DNA of 33,611 nt from CAZRDB01 sp964598695 (lineage in GTDB: Bacteria > Armatimonadota > Zipacnadia > UBA1398). Positions 1-8,092 of this stretch are shown piece by piece. The stretch lies in the NCBI GenBank assembly GCA_964598695.1, contig CAZRDB010000038.1, positions 1-33,611 of the forward strand, given 5' to 3'. Made by a program: the position numbers and the translations under genes. How positions within the stretch are numbered: the stretch's first letter is position 1; each line of letters starts with the position of its first letter. The notes beneath the pieces were generated by a model. It was not told the origin of the DNA, did no database searches, and saw only the letters and a program-made list of their open reading frames with translations.

Positions 1-366
1 GGCGGCTATGAATCCCAGGGCGCTCAGGCCGTCCATGGGTGATCCCAGCGCTATCGGGAAGCGGGCCATCGTAGTCATAGGCTTGGCATCGGCGGCGCCG
101 GACTCCGCCGAGACCTCCCCGGCCCCGGGGCGCGCGGACGGAGGCGCTTCCGCCGGAACGGACCTCCGCGGCTCGCCCCGCACGTCAGGAGGGTACGCCG
201 CCGGCGCGTCCGATCCTCCCCAGAGGGGACGCAGCACGAGATCGCCGTTGCGCACGGCACTCTCCGCCGATGCCACGGTATCGAGGGTGTACTTGAACAC
301 GACGCCAAGCAGGACGATGCCGATCACGAAGACCAGCACTCCGGTGAGCTTCCCCGCGGTGTCCAA
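1..366 (-). CDS. Small membrane-anchored protein of unknown function, C-terminus cut by window edge
   Basis: The protein reads inward from a TTG start at 364-366, with GGAG about ten bases upstream, and runs off the left edge after 122 codons without a stop. It opens with one clear hydrophobic helix (about residues 7-25, Val/Ile/Leu rich, followed by K-Y-T-L). The rest is polar and rich in Ala, Pro, Gly, Glu and Arg with no recognisable motif. A single N-terminal anchor with a long low-complexity tail suggests an envelope protein exposed outside the membrane. I do not recognise the family. The start is uncertain because TTG is a rare start codon, but no ATG lies near the helix. It is read in the same direction as the DUF3795 gene, about 100 bp downstream of it. 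Confidence 0.5.
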   Translation of the reverse strand, partial: MDTAGKLTGVLVFVIGIVLLGVVFKYTLDTVASAESAVRNGDLVLRPLWGGSDAPAAYPPDVRGEPRRSVPAEAPPSARPGAGEVSAESGAADAKPMTTMARFPIALGSPMDGLSALGFIAA

Positions 367-468
367 GCTCGGCGCTCCGTTCCGCCCCCACAACCCGCCG
401 TTGCGCCCTGCGCCCAATTGTACCGTCGGCCCGGCGGGTTGTCACGCCCGCACCGGGCCTCGGGGCCG

Positions 469-930
469 CTACGCGCCGCCCTCCCCCTCCGGCCTGGTCC
501 CACGGCGGCCGCACCAGGCGGGCAGCCGCCCCGCTCGCACCAGCCCCTCGATCACGTTGCCCAGGCTGTCGAACTGCCGCAGCGCCAGGTCGTACTCCTC
601 CTCCGTGATGCCCCCACCACGACCGGCGCACAGCAGGAGGAGCTGCTCGCGCGAGCACAGGAGGCCGCCGACCTTCGGACAGGGGAAGTCCGGGCACTCC
701 GCGCAGATCTCCACCCCCCGCGCGACCGCGCAGGGCCGTGCCTGGCAGGAGCGGTCGGCGAGCAGCCCCCCACCCTTGCAGCCGTTGCAGTGGACGTTCT
801 CCACGGTGTACGCCTCGTGGCCGAGGTACCTCCGCCACGCCTCGACCAGCTTCGCGCGCACCGCCGGGTCATCCGACCGCGCGCCGCAGCCGGCGCAGTT
901 GTACCCGCAGTAGCCGATCATCGCGTCCAT
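469..930 (-). CDS. DUF3795 cysteine-rich protein
   Basis: A 153-residue protein starting at ATG 928-930 behind a strong GGGGAG ribosome site. It begins with the DUF3795 signature, Y-C-G-Y-N-C-x-x-C (Cys8, Cys12, Cys15). Further Cys pairs follow around H-C-N-G-C-K-G and in C-A-E-C-P-D-F-P-C, the usual arrangement of this putative zinc- or metal-binding family. The biochemical role of DUF3795 is not established; members are common in anaerobes and in bacteria with much redox metabolism. The gene directly follows the 10-N assembly gap and lies on the same strand as the ferredoxin-nitroreductase. Joint transcription is possible, but the gap prevents a firm statement. The C-terminal 20 residues are Arg/Gly rich and probably disordered. 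Confidence 0.85.
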   Translation of the reverse strand: MDAMIGYCGYNCAGCGARSDDPAVRAKLVEAWRRYLGHEAYTVENVHCNGCKGGGLLADRSCQARPCAVARGVEICAECPDFPCPKVGGLLCSREQLLLLCAGRGGGITEEEYDLALRQFDSLGNVIEGLVRAGRLPAWCGRRGTRPEGEGGA

Positions 931-957
931 GTCCGCTCTCCCCTCGGGCAGGCGCCC

Positions 958-967
958 NNNNNNNNNN
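958..967. other. Assembly gap (10 N)
   Basis: Ten consecutive N, typical of a scaffold join of unknown true length. It lies upstream of the DUF3795 start and about 90 bp beyond the stop of the ferredoxin-nitroreductase. Sequence, including a further gene, could be missing here, so adjacency of the two flanking genes is not proven. Confidence 0.98.
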
Positions 968-1058
968 GCCCCACCACCGACTCGGGCCGCCGGCGCCGCG
1001 CACCGGCGCTCCCGTAGCGGCGGACGCCCGAACGATGGGCGCGGATGACGACAAGCCG

Positions 1059-1916
1059 CTACCGCCACAGGGCGCGGACCGGCTTGCGGCCCGGGATCCG
1101 GAGGAACCGCTCGGCCGGGTGGCCGAGCGCGACGACCGCGTGGACCTCGTTGCCCTCGGGGATCCCCAGCCACGCAGACGTCTCGGGGAGCGCCCGGAGG
1201 GCGTCGGAGGCGTAGCCGGTGATGCAGGAGCCGAGCCCGCGCGTCTCGGCCGCCAGCGCGAGCAGCATCGCCGCGTAGGAGCACGCCGCCTCCGGCATGA
1301 CCTCACCGCGCGCCGCGTGGATCACGACGACGGCCGTGGCCCCGAAGAACAGGCGGTCGCGGCCCGCGTCGACGGCCTTCACGAAGGCGGGGACGGCCGC
1401 CAGCACGTGGGGGTGCAGGGCCTCCGCCGGTGTCAGCCCCAGCGCGCGGACACGCTCCTCGCGGTGCTCGCGATCGGCGAGGATCTCCGCGAACTCCCGG
1501 TAGTGGGCCTCGATGCGCCCGCGCAGCTCGGTGCGTGCCTCCGGGCTCGTGAGCACCACGTACTCCTGCGGCTGGCAGTTGGCCGCCGTCGGAGTCCAAC
1601 GAGCGAGGTCGAGCAGCTCCTCGAGCAGGGCGGGCTCGACGGGATCCGGCCGGAAGTCACGGACGGTCCGGCGACCCTCGACGAGGCTGCGGAGCGCGCC
1701 GAAGGGCACCTGCGGCCCGGCGACCGGGGGCAGCGGGCGCGCGTCCTCGTCGGAGATGGCGCCCACGGGGCAGACCGCGATGCAGTGGCCGCACTCGATG
1801 CAGGCGACGCGCCCGATCTTGATGCGGTCGGCCTTCCGCCGGACCATCTCGGTCGGGCAGGTCGCGATGCAGGCCTCGCAGAGCGTGCACTGGGCGGGAT
1901 CGACGCTGAGCTTCAT
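1059..1916 (-). CDS. Ferredoxin-nitroreductase fusion protein
   Basis: A 285-residue protein with ATG at 1914-1916 behind GAGGAGG. Residues 1-60 form a two-cluster [4Fe-4S] ferredoxin: Cys10, 13, 16, 20-Pro and Cys39, 42, 45, 49-Pro. Residues about 75-285 are a nitroreductase-family FMN domain, shown by R-R-T-V-R-D-F near the start (flavin phosphate contact), the A-R-W-T-P-T-A-A-N-C-Q-P-Q segment, and G-L-G-S-C followed by a V-H-A-V-V-A-L-G-H-P-A-E tail. Ferredoxin-nitroreductases of this build are flavoenzymes thought to take electrons from ferredoxin clusters rather than directly from NAD(P)H; the substrate cannot be told from sequence. It diverges from the PEP-CTERM gene across a 261-bp intergenic region. 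Confidence 0.92.
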   Translation of the reverse strand: MKLSVDPAQCTLCEACIATCPTEMVRRKADRIKIGRVACIECGHCIAVCPVGAISDEDARPLPPVAGPQVPFGALRSLVEGRRTVRDFRPDPVEPALLEELLDLARWTPTAANCQPQEYVVLTSPEARTELRGRIEAHYREFAEILADREHREERVRALGLTPAEALHPHVLAAVPAFVKAVDAGRDRLFFGATAVVVIHAARGEVMPEAACSYAAMLLALAAETRGLGSCITGYASDALRALPETSAWLGIPEGNEVHAVVALGHPAERFLRIPGRKPVRALWR

Positions 1917-2063
1917 CGGCTTCCTCCTCGGCGGATGGAGGTTCCGCGCTGGCCGGTATCGGGCCTGCTTCGGGAGCCCCCGGGGTACGGGCCGGAGCCG
2001 CTCGCCACCCGACCGCTCAGGGGAGGTGTGATCTCAGCCCCAAGGCACCGTGCTCCCGGAGCC

Positions 2064-2107
2064 TTGACAGAAGCATCGCCGAGCTGCGAAACTGGCATCT
2101 GTTGACA
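2064..2107 (+). promoter_or_regulatory. Two TTGACA boxes upstream of the PEP-CTERM gene
   Basis: Exact TTGACA hexamers occur at 2064-2069 and 2102-2107, in the divergent spacer between the nitroreductase and the PEP-CTERM gene. Both match the sigma70 -35 consensus on the plus strand and lie 70-115 bp upstream of the start codon. Neither has a convincing -10 hexamer 16-18 bp downstream; CATAGC at 2112-2117 is too close to the second box. They are therefore tentative promoter or regulator sites. Confidence 0.25.
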
Positions 2108-2177
2108 ACCGCATAGCACTGAAGGCCACTGCCGGCACAAGCGCCCGGTACGCCTGTCAGGTCGGGGAGGGGCCCCA

Positions 2178-2891
2178 ATGAACGCGCGCTCGCTCTGTCT
2201 GTTCGTCTGCCTCCTGGGGCTGGCGATCACCGCCGGCTCGGCATCCGCCACCGTCACGTACACCTACACGCTCTCCGGCTCCGACGGCCTCACCACGAGC
2301 CCGTCGGGCGCCTGGGCCGCGGCGACCCTCACGTACAGCGCCTGGCAGCTCGACGACAACTACTGGCGCTACGAGTACACGATCAACGCCCCGAGCAAGG
2401 CCGTGAGCCACGTGATCGTCGGCACCTCGCGGAACCTCACCGCCGACCAGCTCCGCAACGTTCGGATCGACGGCGACGCGGTCGATCCCAGCGAGTGGCT
2501 TCTCGGCTGGCAGAACGCGGGGCCGGGTAACGTCAACATGCCGGCCGACCTGTTCGGGATCAAGCTGCCCGGCTCGGGCGTCCCGCAGACCTTCAGCTTC
2601 GAGTCGCTCAAGGTGCCCGCCTGGGTCAGCGCCTACGCCAAGGACGGCAAGGACGACGGCGTCTTCCAGTACCTCTACACCAATGGCGCCTGGGGCACGG
2701 CGACCGATGCGGCCATGCCGGGCGACTTCGTCCGGACCGCCACCGACGTCTTCGCGCCCGATGAGGCCCATCGCGGTTGGGTCCTCGGCCCGGACTCCCG
2801 CAACGCCCCCGAGCCCGCCTCGCTCGCCCTGGTCGGCGTCGCGGCCGGCGCGGGACTCCTCACGAGGAAGCGGCGCGCGAAGCGCGCTTAG
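2178..2891 (+). CDS. PEP-CTERM sorting domain protein, secreted
   Basis: A 237-residue protein, ATG with GGGGAGG seven bases upstream. Residues 1-25 are a signal peptide ending A-S-A. The C-terminus is a classic PEP-CTERM anchor: P-E-P at 211-213, a short hydrophobic helix (about 214-228), then the basic cluster R-K-R-R (230-233). In known systems the exosortase/EpsH transpeptidase cuts at this motif and hands the protein to the outer surface or exopolysaccharide matrix. The mature part, with T-Y-T-Y-T-L near the start and many aromatic residues, looks like a beta-rich PEP-CTERM exoprotein and has no enzymatic motif that I can see. No exosortase is in the window. A perfect 10-bp hairpin follows the stop. 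Confidence 0.92.
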   Translation: MNARSLCLFVCLLGLAITAGSASATVTYTYTLSGSDGLTTSPSGAWAAATLTYSAWQLDDNYWRYEYTINAPSKAVSHVIVGTSRNLTADQLRNVRIDGDAVDPSEWLLGWQNAGPGNVNMPADLFGIKLPGSGVPQTFSFESLKVPAWVSAYAKDGKDDGVFQYLYTNGAWGTATDAAMPGDFVRTATDVFAPDEAHRGWVLGPDSRNAPEPASLALVGVAAGAGLLTRKRRAKRA

Positions 2892-2921
2892 CCCCCGCCT
2901 CGCCGCGAGACGACACACCGA

Positions 2922-2947
2922 GAGCCCCGGCCCCCGCGCCGGGGCTC
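2922..2947. terminator. Bidirectional hairpin between convergent genes
   Basis: A perfect 10-bp stem (GAGCCCCGGC at 2922-2931 with GCCGGGGCTC at 2938-2947) and a 6-base loop lie in the 71-bp gap between the PEP-CTERM stop and the methyltransferase stop. CGTTCT follows on the plus strand but there is no true T-tract, so it is a likely terminator hairpin serving both strands. Confidence 0.7.
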
Positions 2948-2962
2948 CGTTCTGTACGGCGG

Positions 2963-3727
2963 CTACCGCCCGACGAGGGCCATGAGAACGTCCGAGGTCG
3001 CGGCATCGTAGGGCGACTCGTCCCAGTCGCCCAGGAAGCGCGGGCACGCGCCGTCGATCCCGCCCAGCACACGCGCGTAGTCCTCCGCCAGGAGCGGCAG
3101 ATGGGCCGTCGACTGGAACTCCGTCTCGTACCGGCCGGCCGCCCCACGCACGCGCAGGATCGTGAAGCGCAGCCGCTCACCCTCCCGCTCGAAGAAGCGA
3201 AGGAAGAACCGCTCCTCACTCCCCGCGGCGGGGAGGAAGCGCCGCTTCGCGAAGTCGGCCAGGATCCATGCGTAGTTGAGCTGGTGGATCAGCAGCAGAC
3301 CGCCCGCGCGCACGCGTCCACAGAGGTCGGTCAGCGCCCTCTCGAACGCGGCGCCGTCCTCCACGTGCGGCAGCGTGTTGCCCACACAGAGGACGAGATC
3401 GTACTCCGGCAGCCCGCCGAGTTCGCCGAGACCCCGTTGCTCGAGCCGGGCGTCGGCGCCGAGCCGGCGGCGGGCCTCGGCCAGCGCCTCGCCACTGGGA
3501 TCGGCGAGGGTGACGGCGAGGCCCAGCTCGTCGCGCAAGTACGCGGCATGGCGGCCCGTCCCGCCCCCCACGTCCAGCACCGTGCGCGCGCCGGTCGCTG
3601 CCGCGAGCTTCCGCAACAGGGCGCCCTCCCGCGCCAGGCGGCGGGGCCAGTCGATGATGAGATCGTAGTCGGCGCCGATCCGGTCGTAGAACGCGCCGGG
3701 CGGCTGCACCGCGTCGGTCCCGCTCAT
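2963..3727 (-). CDS. Class I SAM-dependent methyltransferase
   Basis: A 254-residue protein. Motif I of Rossmann methyltransferases is L-D-V-G-G-G-T-G-R-H (residues 51-60), followed by the acidic strand end T-L-A-D-P-S (SAM ribose contact) and the motif IV-like Y-D-L-V-L-C-V-G-N-T-L-P-H. The N-terminal F-Y-D-R-I-G-A-D-Y-D is typical of small-molecule methyltransferases of the Methyltransf_25/11 type. The substrate is unknown. Its ATG overlaps the stop of the YdjC-like deacetylase by 4 bp (ATGA at 3724-3727), so translation of the two is coupled. This suggests, but does not prove, action on a related carbohydrate or envelope substrate. Confidence 0.9.
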   Translation of the reverse strand: MSGTDAVQPPGAFYDRIGADYDLIIDWPRRLAREGALLRKLAAATGARTVLDVGGGTGRHAAYLRDELGLAVTLADPSGEALAEARRRLGADARLEQRGLGELGGLPEYDLVLCVGNTLPHVEDGAAFERALTDLCGRVRAGGLLLIHQLNYAWILADFAKRRFLPAAGSEERFFLRFFEREGERLRFTILRVRGAAGRYETEFQSTAHLPLLAEDYARVLGGIDGACPRFLGDWDESPYDAATSDVLMALVGR

Positions 3728-4638
3728 TCGGCCCGCTGCAGCGCGAGCAGCTCCCGGTAGCCGATCAGGTGGATCCCCAACTCGTCGACGAGCGCCTGGG
3801 TGCGCGGCGAGGTTACCCAGGCGTGCTCCGCCGCCCGGGTCGGAGCCGAGCCGCAGATCGCGCTCAGCTCCGGGCTCGCGACGGCCGCGTGGACGAAGAT
3901 CTCCCAGACGCCGGGCTCGAGGCCGCGGAGGAGATCGTCGTAGCGATCGGCGACCTGCTCGGGCCCCTCCGCGCCGTAGTCCATCAAGAGCACCGGGGCA
4001 ACGATGCCCGCCTCCGCGGCCGCCTGCCTCCGATGGCCGGCCCCGAACTGCTCGTACGTCTCGGTGCTGGCCGAGCGGAAGGGAAGGTCGTACTCCCGCG
4101 CCAGCCGCAGATACTGCTGCCAGTACGCCTCGTCGTACTCGAGGGTGCCCATGTGCGTGTCGAGGTGGCTCGGCGCGAGCCCGCGTGCGAGCACGAACTC
4201 GATCTGGGCCTTCGCCTCCGTGTACGCCTCCTCGGGGCTCGCGTGGGCGTAGACCCCGTCCGGCGCCGTGTCGTGCCACAGGTAGCCGTCGGGATCGAGC
4301 AGCCCCGCCACCTGGTCGCGCGGGGCGATCGGCCCCCAGCGGTAGTCCTTCCACTCGGCGGTGTGGGTGAGATGGATCCCGATGTCGGCCTCGGGATGCG
4401 CCTGCCAGTACGTGAGCACCTCGGGCGCCCACGGGCACGGGACCATCAGCGAGGCGCTGGTGAGCAGCCCGTTCTCCATCCCGTCGAGGCAGCCGACGTT
4501 GGCCGCGTGACACATGCCGAGGTCGTCGCAGTTGATGATGAGCACAACGTCGTCCGGGCCGTACCCGAGCCGCTCGGCGAGCGTGGGGCCGGCGAGGAGC
4601 TGGGCGAGCGCTCCGGCGAGCAGGGACAGCGATGCCAT
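3724..4638 (-). CDS. ChbG/YdjC family carbohydrate deacetylase-like protein
   Basis: A 304-residue protein with ATG at 4636-4638 and GGGGAGG upstream. The YdjC/ChbG fold is shown by N-C-D-D-L-G-M (Asp38, Asp39, metal and base), D-I-G-I-H-L-T-H-T (His89) and S-H-L-D-T-H (His158, His162), which supply the D/H/H metal site of family members that deacetylate chito-oligosaccharides. A late F-V-H-A fits the last conserved His. Residues 1-25 are mildly hydrophobic (A-S-L-S-L-L-A-G-A-L-A), which could be a weak signal peptide or only an N-terminal helix. It is the first gene of the two-gene unit with the methyltransferase. The YdjC assignment is firm; the sugar substrate is not known. Confidence 0.9.
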   Translation of the reverse strand: MASLSLLAGALAQLLAGPTLAERLGYGPDDVVLIINCDDLGMCHAANVGCLDGMENGLLTSASLMVPCPWAPEVLTYWQAHPEADIGIHLTHTAEWKDYRWGPIAPRDQVAGLLDPDGYLWHDTAPDGVYAHASPEEAYTEAKAQIEFVLARGLAPSHLDTHMGTLEYDEAYWQQYLRLAREYDLPFRSASTETYEQFGAGHRRQAAAEAGIVAPVLLMDYGAEGPEQVADRYDDLLRGLEPGVWEIFVHAAVASPELSAICGSAPTRAAEHAWVTSPRTQALVDELGIHLIGYRELLALQRAE

Positions 4639-4861
4639 GGTGACCTCCCCGTGCGTCGGCGCGGGACGGGGCGCCCGCGCGGGGGAAGGTGTTCCCCGAG
4701 GCCCTCCGCGAGCCCTGCGCCCCGCGGGAGGCTCCGGGCCCCGCGATGGCGAATGGGGAGGAGGGATGGCCGTGCGGAGCGGCTTGGGACGTGGCCCGGC
4801 GCCAGGCGGACCCAGCGGTGGACCCCTCCGCGGTCATGGTCGTGTGGTGGGAGAAGAGCGT

Positions 4862-5929
4862 ATGGATACCATCCGAGTCGGTCTGGCGGGCTACGGCCTC
4901 GGAGGGCGGGTGTTCCACGCCCCCTTTCTCCGCAGGACCCCCGGGCTCGAGATCGCGGCCGTCTTCAGCCCGTCGACGCGCACCCGCGAGATCGCTCGGC
5001 AGGAGCTGGAGGTGCCCACCTTCGGCGACTACGCCGAGTTCCTCTCGGCCGAGACCGACCTCGTCGTGCTCGCCACTCCACACGATACGCACGCCGAGCT
5101 GGCGGTCGCCGCCTCGGTGGCCGGCAAGCACGTCGTCGTCGACAAGGTCATGTGCCTCACGCTCGACGAAGGCCGACGGATGACCGCCGCGGCCGAGGCC
5201 GCCGGCAAGCTCCTCAGCGTCTACCAGAACCGGCGGTGGGACGGCGACTTCCTGACCGTCCGCCGCCTCCTCGCCGAGGGCCTGCTCGGCGATCTGCTCG
5301 TTGCCGAGGTCCGGTGGACGAGCCCCGGGCTCTCGCGCCGGGCCGAGTGGCGGCTCGAGAAGGCCCGCGGCGGCGGGATGCTGCTCGATCTCGGCGCCCA
5401 CATGATCGACCAGCTCATGCTGATCGGCGGCCGGGTCCGCAACATCTCGTGCACCAAGCTGATGAGCGACCGCTCGGCCGATGTCGAGACCTACGCCGAC
5501 TGCCGGATCCGCTTTCGCTCCGGCCTGTACGCGATCATGGAATCCAGCGCGATCACCCCCGGTCGCCGCTCGCGGTGGTTCCTCCGCGGCACGCGTGCCG
5601 CCTACCGCAAGTTCGGCATGGACCCGCAGGAGGGTGTGCTGCGCAACGGTCAGTTTCCGGATGCCGACAACATGAGCCCCGAGCCGGGCAGCCTCCTCCG
5701 CACCTGCGAGGGCTCGCTCCGGACCGAGGAGATCAAGACCCAACTCGGCGACTGGGGCGCTTACTACCGCAACGTGCGTGACGCGATCCGCGGCGAAGCC
5801 GAGCTGGCCGTCAAGCCCGAGGAGTGCCTCGCCGGTCTCGCCGTGCTGCTCGCGGCCCAGCGCTCGGCGGAGCAGTACGGCGCCTTCATGGAGCCCGAGG
5901 ACTTGGCCGCCCCGGCCTCCGAGGCGTAG
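4862..5929 (+). CDS. Gfo/Idh/MocA family NAD(P)-dependent oxidoreductase
   Basis: A 355-residue protein starting at ATG 4862-4864, nine bases after GGGAG. The dinucleotide-binding motif is G-L-A-G-Y-G-L-G-G (7-15). The catalytic-lysine motif, usually E-K-P, is D-K-V here (Asp94, Lys95, Val96), so Lys is kept while both neighbours differ. The substrate-side motif G-G-G-M-L-L-D-L-G-A-H (170-180) keeps Asp176 and His180. Y-Q-N-R-R-W-D-G-D-F matches the YhhX-like branch. These enzymes oxidise or reduce sugars, inositols and related compounds. It diverges from the YdjC gene over a 223-bp spacer, in which I see no clear promoter hexamers, and lies 22 bp ahead of lipA on the same strand. Confidence 0.92.
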   Translation: MDTIRVGLAGYGLGGRVFHAPFLRRTPGLEIAAVFSPSTRTREIARQELEVPTFGDYAEFLSAETDLVVLATPHDTHAELAVAASVAGKHVVVDKVMCLTLDEGRRMTAAAEAAGKLLSVYQNRRWDGDFLTVRRLLAEGLLGDLLVAEVRWTSPGLSRRAEWRLEKARGGGMLLDLGAHMIDQLMLIGGRVRNISCTKLMSDRSADVETYADCRIRFRSGLYAIMESSAITPGRRSRWFLRGTRAAYRKFGMDPQEGVLRNGQFPDADNMSPEPGSLLRTCEGSLRTEEIKTQLGDWGAYYRNVRDAIRGEAELAVKPEECLAGLAVLLAAQRSAEQYGAFMEPEDLAAPASEA

Positions 5930-5951
5930 GATCGGGCCTCGGAGGTCCACC

Positions 5952-6812
5952 GTGCAGGAGACACCCCGACGCGTGCCCGACTGGCTGCGCGTCAAGATCG
6001 GCAAAGCCACCGACTCCCGGCCGACCGGCGCTCTGCTCGAGCGCCACGGCGTCGAGACCGTCTGCCGCAACGCCCGCTGCCCCAACATCGGCGAGTGCTA
6101 CTCCTGCGGCACCGCGACCTTCCTTCTGATGGGCGCCCACTGCACGCGCCAGTGCGCCTTCTGTGCCGTCGAGAGCGCCATGCCCCTGCCACTCGACCCC
6201 ACCGAGCCGGCACGGGTCGCCGCCGCGGCCGCCGAGCTGGCCCTGCGCCACGTCGTGCTCACCTCGGTGACCCGCGACGACCTCCCCGACGGCGGCGCGG
6301 CGCACTTCGCCGAGACCGTCCGCACCGTCCGCGAGGCGCTTCCGGGGTCCACGATCGAGGTGCTCGTCCCGGACTTCGGCGGCAGCGAGGACTCGATCCG
6401 CACCGTCCTCGCGGCCGGGGTCGAGGTCTTCAACCACAACGTCGAGACCGTCCCTCGCCTCTACCCGACGGTGCGGCCGCAGGCCGACTACCGCCAGTCG
6501 CTCGCGGTGCTCGCGACAGCGCGGCGCCTGGCGCGGGGGGCGCTCACCAAGTCCGGCCTGATGGTCGGCCTCGGCGAGGCGCGCGAGGAGATCCGCGCGG
6601 TCCTCGAGGACCTCCGCGCCGCCTCGTGCGACGCGTTGACCATCGGCCAGTACCTCCAGCCAACGCGTCGCCACCACCCCGTCGTGCGCTACGTCCCGCC
6701 CGAGGAGTTCGACGACCTCGCCGCCGAGGCGCGGGCGCTCGGCTTCCGACACGTCGCCAGTGCCCCCTTCGTGCGCAGCTCCTACCGCGCGCACGAGGCG
6801 GTCGGCGAATAG
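5952..6812 (+). CDS. lipA: Lipoyl synthase
   Basis: A 286-residue protein beginning with GTG 5952-5954 just after GGAGG (5941-5945). LipA inserts two sulfurs into protein-bound octanoyl groups to make lipoyl cofactors for 2-oxoacid dehydrogenases and the glycine cleavage system. The auxiliary-cluster motif C-X4-C-X5-C is Cys38, Cys43, Cys49. The radical SAM motif C-X3-C-X2-C is Cys64, Cys68, Cys71. The C-terminal R-S-S-Y (275-278) supplies the conserved Ser ligand of the auxiliary cluster. All key residues are present and length is normal. No lipB or lplA is nearby. A GNRA-capped hairpin follows the stop. Confidence 0.97.
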   Translation: MQETPRRVPDWLRVKIGKATDSRPTGALLERHGVETVCRNARCPNIGECYSCGTATFLLMGAHCTRQCAFCAVESAMPLPLDPTEPARVAAAAAELALRHVVLTSVTRDDLPDGGAAHFAETVRTVREALPGSTIEVLVPDFGGSEDSIRTVLAAGVEVFNHNVETVPRLYPTVRPQADYRQSLAVLATARRLARGALTKSGLMVGLGEAREEIRAVLEDLRAASCDALTIGQYLQPTRRHHPVVRYVPPEEFDDLAAEARALGFRHVASAPFVRSSYRAHEAVGE

Positions 6813-6821
6813 CGCGGCAGA

Positions 6822-6837
6822 GCCCGTGCGAACGGGC
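6822..6837 (+). terminator. Short hairpin after lipA
   Basis: GCCCGT and ACGGGC form a perfect 6-bp stem closed by the GNRA tetraloop GCGA. A second imperfect hairpin (about 6836-6858, GGGAAG with CTTCCC) follows at once. There is no T-tract. Together they may attenuate or end lipA transcription before the VanW gene at 6897. Confidence 0.45.
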
Positions 6838-6896
6838 GGGAAGGATCGCTTCCCCGCGTGGGGAACAAGCATTCGTGGCTTCGGAGGTAGCCCCCC

Positions 6897-8075
6897 ATGC
6901 GCAAGACCGTCTCCGTGTGTGCCCGTGCGGTTCCCTGCGTCGCGTTCCTGCTCGGAGCGTCGTCGCTCGCGTTCCTCGCCTACGGCTCCGCGGCCGCCCT
7001 GCCCGACCGGATCGTCGCGAACGTCTGGGTCGGCGGCGTCGACGTGGGCGGCATGACCCCCGTCGAGGCATTCGATGCCGTCTCCGCCTCCGCCGCCCGT
7101 AAGCTCGATGAGGCGGCCGCCCTGACCGGCGGTGACCAGCGCTTCACCGTCAGCCTCCGCGAACTCGGCGGCGACGCCGACGTCCGCGGCGCCGTCAGCC
7201 GCGCGCTGCGCGTCGGGCGCGGCACGGCCCTCGCGCGCTCCTGGCGCGAGACCGTCGACACGGTCCGAACCCCCGTCGAGATCGACCTCCCCATCCGCTT
7301 CCACCGCCCCGCGATGGAGGCCGTCCTGCGGACCTTCGCCGAGAGCGTCCGCCGCCAGGCCGCCAACGCCAACGCCGATATCGCCGACGGCAAGCTCGTC
7401 ATCCGCCCGCACGTCGTCGGCATCGAGCCCGACGTTCCTGCGACCGCCGAGGCGGTGCTCGCCGCGGCGCAGCGGCCCGAACCGATCGAGGTCGCCTTCG
7501 TGACGCGCCAAGTCGAGCCCGAGGTGGTCGCGGCCGACCTCGAGGGCCTCACCGTGCTCGGCACCTTCCGCACGACCTTCTCGACCGGCCAGGTCAACCG
7601 GGCCGACAACATCCGGCGCGGCAGCGCGCTGATCGACGGCGCCGTCATCGCGCCGGCCGGCGTGTTCTCGGTCAACCAACGGATGGGCCCCCGCACGATC
7701 GAGAAGGGCTTCAAGGTCGCCCCGGTCTACAGCGGCGAGCGGACGATCATGGGCGTGGGCGGCGGGATCTGCCAGATCGCCACCACGCTGTACAACGCCG
7801 CCCTCGAATCCCGGATGACGATCGTCGAGCGCCATCCGCACTCCAAGCCCGTCCACTACGTCGCGCCCGGACGCGATGCCACGATCGACTACGGCTCGGC
7901 CGACTTCCGGTTCCAGAACAGCACCGACGCGCCGGTCATCATCCGCGTCCGCGTCGACGGCGGGACGCTCATCGCCACCCTGCTGGGCAAGCGCCCCACA
8001 GGGTCGCCGACCGCGGCCGGCGAGAGCGAGGCGGCCCGCGTCGCGCAGCGCGGCTCGAGCGGCTCGGCCGGCTGA
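6897..8075 (+). CDS. VanW family protein with N-terminal peptidoglycan-binding-like domain
   Basis: A 392-residue protein with GGAGG about eight bases before the ATG. Residues 8-35 form an N-terminal hydrophobic anchor or signal. Residues about 40-210 look like the PG_binding_4-type repeats found in YoaR-like proteins (V-W-V-G-G-V-D-V-G-G-M-T-P-x-E-A near residue 43). Residues about 222-350 are the VanW domain, with F-S-T-G, R-x-x-N-I-R, G-x-F-S-V-N and the hallmark G-G-G-I-C-Q-I-A-T-T-L-Y-N (288-300). VanW-domain proteins are cell-surface proteins of unproven activity, often linked to glycopeptide resistance clusters by name only; nothing here points to resistance. The C-terminal 30 residues are Ser/Gly/Ala-rich. 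The next gene starts 17 bp downstream, so the two are probably co-transcribed. Confidence 0.93.
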   Translation: MRKTVSVCARAVPCVAFLLGASSLAFLAYGSAAALPDRIVANVWVGGVDVGGMTPVEAFDAVSASAARKLDEAAALTGGDQRFTVSLRELGGDADVRGAVSRALRVGRGTALARSWRETVDTVRTPVEIDLPIRFHRPAMEAVLRTFAESVRRQAANANADIADGKLVIRPHVVGIEPDVPATAEAVLAAAQRPEPIEVAFVTRQVEPEVVAADLEGLTVLGTFRTTFSTGQVNRADNIRRGSALIDGAVIAPAGVFSVNQRMGPRTIEKGFKVAPVYSGERTIMGVGGGICQIATTLYNAALESRMTIVERHPHSKPVHYVAPGRDATIDYGSADFRFQNSTDAPVIIRVRVDGGTLIATLLGKRPTGSPTAAGESEAARVAQRGSSGSAG

Positions 8076-8092
8076 GAACGGGGGGAAACACC

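Noticed and set aside
2064..2130. Firm sigma70 promoter for the PEP-CTERM gene
   Set aside because: Two exact TTGACA boxes exist but neither has a -10 hexamer at proper distance, so it is listed only as tentative.
3769..5781. Plus-strand open frame of about 670 codons
   Set aside because: It crosses antisense to the YdjC gene and out of frame with the oxidoreductase; no domain.
2963..6088. Very long minus-strand open frame of about 1040 codons
   Set aside because: Only the methyltransferase part (2963-3727) is real. The upstream part is a stop-free shadow of the YdjC-like gene in another frame and an antisense shadow of the oxidoreductase gene, due to high GC content.
6897..8075. Vancomycin resistance gene
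   Set aside because: The VanW domain name is historical; no vanA/B ligase, vanH or vanX is nearby.
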